NCBI GenBank assembly: GCA_948099385.1
Contig: CANUEZ040000105.1
Location: forward strand, 4,149,001-4,213,000
Reading direction: 5' to 3'
Length of the DNA stretch: 64,000 nt
From: Fasciola hepatica
Taxonomy: Eukaryota > Platyhelminthes > Trematoda > Plagiorchiida > Fasciolidae
This document shows positions 56,334 through 64,000 of the stretch, in pieces (the stretch's first letter is position 1; each line of letters opens with the position of its first letter). The notes below the pieces were generated by a model, which ran no database searches, had not been told where the DNA came from, and saw nothing but the letters and a program-made list of their open reading frames with translations. The translations under genes and the position numbers were made by a program.

Positions 56334-59300
56334 CATCATCATCATTATCGTACAGCGTCAAACAGTAGGGCAAGCCCCACTGACCACTGCCTTTCTCACC
56401 ATGTTGCACGCTGAACTACAAAGTATGAATATACAAGATGGACAGGGAATGGACCTACATGGGTGGGAAAAGGAAAGAATGCCCTAGTAGCCAACACACA
56501 GAATACACAGTCTAACTGTACAAACGTACATCGATCAGTCATTCTGATTCGATAGAAAGTGACAACACGATTGCCACTGTTCACGGTCTGCTGCCATATC
56601 CTTCAGTGTCTCCAGCCAACTGGTTTGCGGATCTTTTGGACTCCAACGACGAAGACGTGAAACACCTACTTTTCCAAAGTCTGCTGTACATTTTCTCATT
56701 CCTCGCTGCCACGTCATCTGTTGACCTCCACGTGGTCTCTTCCACTCCTGAGGAGGAACGGAGAATAGGACACGGTGTGGTAGACGTGTGTTTGACATAT
56801 GCAACACATGCCCCAACCAACGAAGTCTACTAAGTTGGATACGCTGTGACAAAACGTTCTCCGAATTAGTACCCAATACTCGATTTCTGACCTCAGCACT
56901 GCCTACTCGGCTTCGCCACCCGATCTTAGCGATGCTACGTAAACATCGGTGGTCGAAAACCTCAAGACGACGAACATCTTCTGCATGTAGACCCCTAGTG
57001 TCGCAACCATCAACAAAACTGAACGCACTGCAGCACAGTATACCCGACCTTTCAACTTCAGTGAAATATCAGATCGACGCCACAAGTGCTTCAGTCCAGC
57101 GTACACCACTCGAGCCTTGGATATCCGCGTGCTCACCTCTACTACAGTGCTCCCATCCGTCGTCAACCTTCTGCCGAGGTAGGTGAAGTGGTCGGCAACT
57201 GACAGCACCTCCCATCGAGCATCAAGCTCGGAACCGTTTACGTCCAGTCTTGTAACATCACCTTGCACTTTGAATGCGCAAAGCGCATGCCGAATGGAGC
57301 CACAGCTCTCGCAAGTCTATCTAGTGCATGTTGAGCATGTTCCGTGGATTCGAACAAGCAGACAACATTGTCCGTGTAACCTAGGTCACACAGCTTTCCA
57401 CTATTGTCTAGTTCGACGCCTACATCCTGAAGATTTTGCAACGCACCCTCCATTATTTCGTCCATGACGAAGTTGAACAGGAATGGAGACAGGGGAGATC
57501 CCTGTCGAACACCACTGGTAGTTTCGAACCGACCGGATAGTTCACCGTAAACTCTTACGCGGCTAGAAGTATGAGAATACAATGATCTGAGTAGGTTCAC
57601 GAACTTCTGGGGCATACCTTTTCGCTGAAAAGCACTGAAAAGCGCTGCTCGGTCAACTGAACCGAAAGCGCCTTTCAAGTCTAAGAAATCCTCTATTTTC
57701 GGTCGGCGGTGCGTGTGACGCGTTTCAAGTAGTCGGCGAAGAGTAAAAATCTGGTCGATGCATCCTCGACTTGGGCGGAATTCAGCCTGCTGTTCGCGGG
57801 TGTTCCTCTCACGAGCGGGTGTAAGACGGTGCAGTAGAATTGAGGCTAATACTTTGGTGATTATCGGAATTAAGCTAATCCCACGATGATTACTACAGTC
57901 ATTGGGTATTCCCTTCTTGAAAATGGGAACAACCAATGACTCACTCCATATTAACGGAATACGCTCCTCGTTCCAAATGTCAAGCACCAAGGTGGTAAGT
58001 GATTTTATCAAGGCATCTTCACCCAGTTTGAAAAGAACTGGGGGAAGTTTGTCGGAACCTGCCGCTTCCGCTCGCTTTAGTGATCGAATGCATGACTCCA
58101 GTTCTACTTCCGATGGGGGTACAAGTGATACCGCCCAAGGAGTCGCAGTTGTTGATTCAGGAGTAACTACACTAGCATGCGGCCAGCTAAACTGTTCCTT
58201 GAAGTATTCGGCCCGTCGGTCAAGCCTTCGTCGTTTGCCATGGATGGGTTCTCCATTTCTATCGCAAATTGTTTCACTGACCTGGATGCGCCGTCCACCG
58301 GTGTCATGAATAAGTCTGAACAGTCTTTAACTGTTACCTGAAGCAGCTGCTATTTCCATTTCTTCGGCTACCTTGACCCATCAATTTTCGCGATCATTCC
58401 TGAGGCTTTTCGTAACTTGCCTTTGTAACTTTCTCCGCATCTTATCCATTTCCTTACGGTTCGAGAGCTGACGCTTTTGCTCAATTATACTCAGCGACTC
58501 TTGCGAGATCCAGTGTCTTTGATGGACATCGGACCTACGACCACAGGCAAAACCTGCTGCAACGTGCATCGCCTGTTTGATATGAGCCCAATGCTCATCC
58601 ACATTACTGTTCGTCCTAGACCCTAGCTCAAGTGCTAACTTCTGCTCGTAATGGGTGCGTACTTCTGGATCACACAAACGTTGCACGGCTAATCGGGTTT
58701 GCGGTTTGCGACGACTACCACGGAGCTGGAGAGATAATCGCATGAAAACTAGTGCATGATCCGACTCTACGCACGTGGACCAGTAAGATCTACAGTTCTG
58801 AACAGAACTGCTCCATCGGTAGCTTACGGCGATACGATCAATCTGACTCAAAGTATCTGTAGAGTTAGAGGGCCAAGTCGCTGTGTGACGCGAGCTGTGT
58901 CGGAAATTGGTGCTAGACAAGAGCAATCGATTGTCTGCACAAAACTGGAGAAGTCTATCCCCGTTATCTGTACGCACAGCGGGTAAATCACAACACCTAC
59001 CTAAACAGGCTTCTGATACACTACGTTTGCCAACTTGTGTATTGAAGTCACAAGCTAGCACTACAATGCCAGAACCCTTACTAATGCGAACGAGGGTGGC
59101 GAGGGCATCATAGAACTCATCTTTTTGCGCGTCTGAGCTGCAGTCCGTTGGGGCGAACACCGAGATCACAAACAAATTGCGCTTAACAAAACTATCCCTT
59201 CGAACACCGACTGACCCCTGGAGTCTTACATCATCGTACAGCGTTAAACAGTAGGGCAAGCCCCACTGACCACTGTCTTTCTCACCATGTTGCACGTTGA

Positions 59301-60421
59301 ATTAAAAAGTATGAATATACAAGATGGACAGGGAGTGGACCTACATGGGTGGGAAAAGAAAAGAATGCCCTAGTAGCCAACACACAGAATACACAGTCTA
59401 ACTGTACAAACGTACACCATCAAACATTCTGATTCGATAGAAAGTGACAACACGATCGCCACTGTTCGCGGTTCGCAGCACATAAACGACTGTTAATAGG
59501 GATCCAGTCTAAAAGTGCAGCCTCAGCCTTGTCAGTCAAGACTATTCCTACACCACGTTGACCCGCAGCTCGAGCTACTTCGTTTCCTGAAGTGCGCAGA
59601 AAATACCTCGATGAGATACCAGGAGCAGTTAGTTGAATTACACTGCTCAAATCCTGGATACGCGTTTCATTTGAGCAGCAGACATCAATCTTCAGAGAAT
59701 TTATTGTGAGCGCTAGGCACGCCTGCTGACCGGCCTGCGTGAGTGTACGCACGTTGAAAGAGCCGAGATTCAGAGACTGATGAGGCTTGAGAAAATGTGA
59801 GTTACCAGACAGAGGATTATTCCCGATACTATTTGACAGTGGATCGTTGCGAGTATCGACCGTGTTATCAGTGGAAGCATTATGGGTGGATAGATGGGGC
59901 AAAGAGGAGTGGTTAGGGACAAAAGACAAAGGTTGAATAAAAGAGGGAACCCTGAGCAGTAGCACACTTATCACTACTCACCCCACTCGATGAAATGGGC
60001 AGCGCAGTCCTGATTAGCCTGCGCGACGAACGATGTAGTATGGAATTCTTTGTATTCGTGCAGTTCATGGAAGATGTTGGACGGATGCTGCTAGGGTGTC
60101 CAGCCACAAAGCAGGAGAATGATTAGGGTCCTCATCCAAAGCTTTTAGTCCTAACAAAAACCTATCCGCAAGGCAGCGGGATGGCTTAGTGGAAGCCCAT
60201 TTGCTTGGATCAATTATCCTTCCACTGATTTTGCCGATTGAGTTGCCAGCTCAAATCAACCCCCAACCTGGAGGACAAGGAGACTGGACTTTGTCTGACC
60301 TCTACCCATTGACCTGTCAGGTATGATTGCATCTCCGGCTTAAAGAAGCCATCCTGTATAGCTCTTTGGGTCATAGAGGCGCGCAAGCCACCACACCACG
60401 TCAAGGTGCAGTCTCGTCGTG
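56334..60421 (-). mobile_element. LINE copy A: nearly full length, inserted in gypsy element I
   Basis: Read on the minus strand, the 5' region (60,421 to about 60,110) matches the fragment at 20.6 kb. The endonuclease begins at about 59,970 with LNLGSFNVRTLTQAGQQACL and is interrupted at 59,476-59,230. It resumes with GSVGVRRDSFVKRNLFVIS, VFAPTDCSSDAQKDEFYDAL and TLSQIDRIAVSYRW. After a frameshift near 58,330 the frame reads FKEQFSWPHASVV, then RT: SLVVPIFKKGIPNDCSNHRG, DLKGAFGSVDRAALFSAF and GVRQGSPLSPFLFNFVMDEI. The catalytic box is YTDN (57,378-57,367), two changes from YADD. The C-terminal part has FTYLGRRLTTDGSTVVEV and RWLGHVLHMSNTRLPHRVLF and ends CCHFLSNQND. A 3' region of about 200 bases ends in an aatgatgatgatg run. 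The total is about 3.84 kb without the inner insert. RTE-like by its tail and blocks; clade not tested. Confidence 0.9.
59230..59476 (-). mobile_element. LINE 3' end nested in the endonuclease of LINE A
   Basis: These 247 bases encode the last residues of the LINE ORF2 (ANREQWRSCCHFLSNQN then stop), its 3' region and a short gatgatg tail. They are very close to 56,334-56,590 and to 36,388-36,650. They sit between codon GCT (59,479-59,477), ending SRLCA, and codon GTA (59,229-59,227), starting VRLQGS. Other copies read SRLCAV at this point, so removal of exactly these bases gives an uninterrupted frame. The insert points the same way as its host. No target-site duplication longer than a couple of bases can be seen. 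Confidence 0.88.
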
Positions 60422-61180
60422 ATGGCACTACTCAAATCAGAAGGGGAGAGGATCACGGATAAAATCATTCAATTTTTATGGCTGCACCGGACAACACCAA
60501 ACGCCAACACTCTTTGAGGTGTATCCTCGAATAAAATACCAACGGGTCGAAAATTGGAGAATATCCTAAACGTCCTATTCACACCAAGCAAAAAGAAATC
60601 GACGAAAGAGAAAGATGGCTTTTTCGTTGACACCTCAGTCTATGCAAGGAATTACAGAGCGAGGAACCTGTATTGTGTTCAGTCTGTAATTAATAATCGG
60701 AGGGGTGCCAGACTTTGCGATGTGGGGACAGAATGGAACATGGAGCCACCATAAAAACCAGCTACGCAGACGATACAGTGGAAATTCAAACCATCCACAA
60801 GAACTACCAACGGCGTCATTACAGACCAAAGAACCCGGAAAAGAGCTACTACTACATCGTTAGTCTGATCGACCAAAGAAACCCACTGTACGACTGCAAC
60901 TGGATCCCAGTCGTCAAAGCTAAAATTAACAACCAAAATTAAAGGTTTTAAAATGGCCAAAAACGAAGAAAACGTTTTCTTTTCAAGCAAGTCATCAATC
61001 AGCTCGAGCATGCCAGGCAGAGCTGAATAGCCAATAATCAGTGATTTATCGAGTGACACAAGACTAATGGAGCAGTCATCTACAGTCCGACGCAAATCGG
61101 GTCAACGGACCAATAATGAAAGCGGTAAACGTTCCTATCAATCTAGTCGGTCTAACAGGGCTTGAACCTAACTGGACGTT
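60422..61180 (+). mobile_element. Ty3/gypsy element I, 3' part (integrase C-terminus)
   Basis: Directly after the LINE the plus strand reads ALLKSEGERITDKIIQF then LHRTTPNANTL, which is what should follow RYVDTF(K)R in this integrase. It continues with GRKLENILNVLFTPS, then GFFVDTSVYARNYRARNLY and SVINNRRGARLCDVG, the C-terminal domain of the GPY/F type, and a polar tail with SSISSSMPGRAE. A frame of 66 codons (60,554-60,754) is open. Its neatness at the junction shows that LINE A landed inside this gene. The 3' LTR should lie between here and about 62 kb, but I cannot define it. Confidence 0.85.
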
Positions 61181-61735
61181 CGAGTTCGGGGATGTTCGAT
61201 TTTCGCTTCAAATACCACGCAGTAATTCTTGTTAGTACATAGTCGTTCTAGCGTTCTGAGTTGTCGTCTTCTAATTTGCCCTAGCAGGTTGGGGCGGTCG
61301 GAGCGGAGTATTTAGATTTTTCATTCATATCGCAGAAGAGAAACCGTGAATTATGACATATCACTACAATTGGCTTCGTTTGGGATGGATAGCACCCTTG
61401 TTTCTTCGAAGACTTCTGTGAGATCACCTTTAATTCCAGTATGTTTTTAGGAGAACAGGTTTATTGCCGTGAGTCTCTGTATATGGTTTGTTCCTCAATC
61501 CAATTATCATCCTAGTGGAGTGGCACTGAAATTTATCAAAACTACGGCATCTCACACAAGAGGTGGAGCCCATGCTTGGATGCAATATTTGAGGTGCAGT
61601 CTTACTGTTGTTTAGTAGAGCTTTTCTTGATGCAAACGTGCGCAGGAGTTGGCTTTGGCCGCGGCCGCTGGGCCGAATGGGCTAGCGCTGGGCAGGACAT
61701 TTTTGCATTCGGATTTTCGTGACACTTTCTGATCA

Positions 61736-61787
<52 letters not shown>

Positions 61788-62996
61788 TAGTGAATAACCC
61801 AAAAGCACATTGCCCAGCTCTACCCTGGCTAACTTTGAGCAAAATAGACGAACGCTGAGCTGTAATGGGCTAATGCTAGGCAAAATGGGCTACCACCGGG
61901 CAAGATATGTTTTTCATTACCTGGAAAAATCTACAGTAGACTTTCCTGGAATTCTCAGACGGCTAAAAATATATTTGTAAAGATTTAGAAGAGAAATCGT
62001 GAAACGAGAACTGGGGGACTGAAAAGTAGATAAAGAGTGCCTATTTGCAGAAAAAGGGCAACGGGCTGAACCTATCTAGGCCCTGGTGGAGGTGTTCATT
62101 ATTTCAGTGGAGTTGGCCATCATACGCCCGGCGTTTATAAACGTCAGATGGATATATCCATCCGGGCACGCTGATTGGGTTCAACTACAGTAGTTCTTTG
62201 TCTGCAAGGAGAAACCAACAGTTACACAAGTGTATTTTTCTACGTTTTCACTGCACTCTATGCTTATAATCGTCACACTCCCGTCCCCGTTAAGGAGAAG
62301 TTCATATTTGGACTAAATATAGTCAGATTCTGCCTGATGTCATATTTTATTTTTGTTTGCCACCTGCACGCATTTCCAGGGAGGCAATCGAAGGAAAGGT
62401 ATATCTAAGTTCATGCCCCCAGCGTTGAGGTGACGAGGACTATACGGGATACCGCTCGTTCGCCTCTAATTTGGAACACCGAAAACTGAGAAGCGACACC
62501 GGCGTAGCGCAGTCCGACTGCAGCCTAGGTTCAGTTCCGTTCAGTTCAGTTCAGTCTGCACAGGACAGGTAATGGCCACGGCCAATCGAGCGTCCAGAAT
62601 TCCTTCGATGGTATGCACACCAGTTATGAACCCACCACTGCCGAGTGTATTTGATCGAATCCCCGCTAAAACTGAGAGGGAAACGGAAAACCTCATAGCA
62701 CACCACCTGCGAGAGACATTATGCATCGTGAGCGTCCACTGAGACTGTATGCAATGAGCGAAGAAGTCGATTAAAACATGTTCCAGAAGGACCGGTGCTC
62801 CTCGTCATTCATTTAGTTACCATTCCCAAAGCCCACTGCGGGGAAATATCTCGTACCACTTGGGACTGTACTGCGGTACTCCAGCGGTGCGGTCGTCTCC
62901 CTCGGTGAGTGTAGCTGTTTTTGAAATTTTTAGAACACACGGCTCGTCCCCCTCCACTTAAGTTTATCTTTATCTGTGCTGACTGTATCCTAAATA
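61181..62996. other. Possible gypsy 3' end, microsatellite and LINE leader
   Basis: The left part may hold the 3' LTR of gypsy element I; no partner repeat is visible, so this is a guess. A (TA)n run is at 61,737-61,785. Between about 62,490 and 62,560 lies a short gttca pentamer run (gttcagttcagttcag) next to a tRNA-like B-box string (aggttcagttcc). The last 150 or so bases before 62,997 are probably the 5' UTR of the LINE whose ORF1 starts there, as they include a C/T-rich leader (ctcgtccccctccac). Confidence 0.35.
61737..61785. repeat. (TA)n microsatellite
   Basis: A 49-base uninterrupted alternation of T and A. The YIYIYI-like frames across it are artefacts. Confidence 0.97.
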
Positions 62997-64000
62997 ATGT
63001 CAATGCCCCTCACCATTGATATAACCGCTTGCTCAGATGAGGCTACTTTCCACATGAGGCAGTGCGATTCCCCCTCCGTGGCCAATGCCTCACTCCTCAA
63101 TCCGGACGAAACGGTCCTTCATAATGCGCTGTCAATGGATGCACTAAAATCTGCAGTCCAAAGTCAGGCTGCAGAGATAGCCGAGCTAAGGGCCACCGTC
63201 CGCACCCTTAAGGATGAGCTGACCTGCCTGAGGAGTTTGGTAATCAAATCCCTCCCGGTGTCCCAGGCAGCCGATCAGGTGTGTAGAGTTTCCGAGCAGC
63301 AAATTCTTGACGCCGCAAAGATTTTACCAGATACCGAGAATTGCTCCAAACGAGTCATCCTTTGGGGCCGCTTCCTCAGTTCGGGTCACCCTCGTGACAC
63401 CTACGCCCAGGTGTTTAATCGCCTTAAGCTCCCTTTCCCACTTAAAGGTCGGTCCACTTGGTTGGTAACCAAACGCACCAACCGGGTTCACAGTATTCTC
63501 ATTGTAATGGGTTCCACAGATGCAGCCAAACGAATTGTTTCCTCGGCCGCAAAGCTCAAGGGGGAAATTAAAGGGCTCAAGGGCGTATCCATTGATAAGC
63601 CACTTCATCTGAGGCTCCGCAATGAGAAGGCTAAGCCAAAAATTCCACAAAAAGCCGATCCCAAGCTCAGAGTGCTGCCAGTTGTCCATGTAACTCGCCT
63701 TGAGGACCGGGCTGCATGCCCACCATCCCTCGCTTCCCTACTGACACCATTTCCCGTCGCCGAAAGTACTCCCAGTAGTAGGCCTAGTGCCACTAAACAT
63801 CGGTCGCCTACGAAAAGCATCCCAGGCCCCATCATAGCCAATAAGACTATTTCAACGGAAGAGACTCACTCATCCTTGAGCCCAGACATGAACCTGCAAC
63901 CTGTTTCTGCTGAAAGAAGCAGTGAGGAGGTTAACGCACCGGATAATATATCTAGTGCTGTCATGAAAAATAAGCTCACCAACAAGAAAACTCAGAACAG
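62997..64000 (+). CDS. LINE ORF1-like protein, open at the window end
   Basis: From the ATG at 62,997 the frame runs 334 codons to the window edge with no stop. The N-terminus (MSMPLTIDITACSDEATFH) is followed by a predicted coiled coil at about residues 57-82 (ALKSAVQSQAAEIAELRATV, RTLKEELTC-like with DELTC). Residues 117-205 look like an RRM-type core: SKRVILWGRFLSSGHPRDTY, AQVFNRLKLPF, WLVTKRTNRVHSILIVMGST, DAAKRIVSSAAKLKG and a GVSIDKPLHLRLRNEKAK end. A basic then Ser/Thr/Pro-rich tail follows. This order is that of ORF1 proteins of CR1-like and similar LINEs, which bind the element RNA. A single-exon host gene is the alternative. It is the only transposon-type frame in the window without damage, so the copy is probably young. 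The second ATG is two codons on and could also serve. Confidence 0.72.
   Translation, partial: MSMPLTIDITACSDEATFHMRQCDSPSVANASLLNPDETVLHNALSMDALKSAVQSQAAEIAELRATVRTLKDELTCLRSLVIKSLPVSQAADQVCRVSEQQILDAAKILPDTENCSKRVILWGRFLSSGHPRDTYAQVFNRLKLPFPLKGRSTWLVTKRTNRVHSILIVMGSTDAAKRIVSSAAKLKGEIKGLKGVSIDKPLHLRLRNEKAKPKIPQKADPKLRVLPVVHVTRLEDRAACPPSLASLLTPFPVAESTPSSRPSATKHRSPTKSIPGPIIANKTISTEETHSSLSPDMNLQPVSAERSSEEVNAPDNISSAVMKNKLTNKKTQN

Noticed and set aside
61602..61883. Frames with YIYIYI repeats
   Set aside because: Produced by the (TA)n microsatellite.
63324..63841. Minus-strand frames of 121 and 78 codons
   Set aside because: They are antisense shadows of the 334-codon plus-strand LINE ORF1-like frame.

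Overview
The window looks like a stretch of a large, repeat-rich flatworm genome, probably a digenean fluke. This is inferred from the retroelement types, the low gene density and the long introns; no database search was possible. I find one host gene, a partly visible young LINE, and many old transposable-element copies. Most short open frames in the window are chance frames or pieces of these.

The host gene lies on the minus strand, from 48,066 down to 3,749. It is a CCDC102A/CCDC102-family coiled-coil gene of nine exons (eight secure, the first tentative), read directly from splice sites. All eight introns are GT-AG. Every junction keeps codon phase, and the exons total 1,608 bases (535 codons plus stop), close to the length I remember for the vertebrate protein. 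Introns 1 and 2 are under 1 kb and clean. Introns 3 to 8 run from 2.5 to 18.2 kb, and most hold LINE, SINE or Penelope-like pieces.

Region by region: 1-3.7 kb holds a degraded CR1-like RT fragment. 3.7-48.1 kb is the CCDC102 gene. Its introns contain LINE copies at 4.6-5.9, 9.5-13.8, 35.3-35.8 and 36.4-39.3 kb, tRNA-derived SINEs, and Penelope-like pieces at 7.1 and 44.3-45.3 kb. They also hold two large inverted repeats; one, at 24.33-24.67 kb, carries a complete-looking hammerhead ribozyme in one arm and a decayed one in the other. 48.1-50.7 kb holds two LINE copies in opposite orientations and a SINE. 50.8-61.2 kb is a Ty3/gypsy block: two fragments abut, and a longer element has its integrase split by a nearly complete LINE, which itself carries a short LINE 3' end inside its endonuclease domain.

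At the right edge (62,997 to the window end) a 334-codon frame stays open without a stop. It resembles LINE ORF1 (coiled coil, RRM-like core, basic and Ser/Pro-rich tail) and is the only transposon protein here without visible damage.

There is no sign of operons, CRISPR arrays, rRNA or bacterial features. Element boundaries are approximate unless stated as exact.
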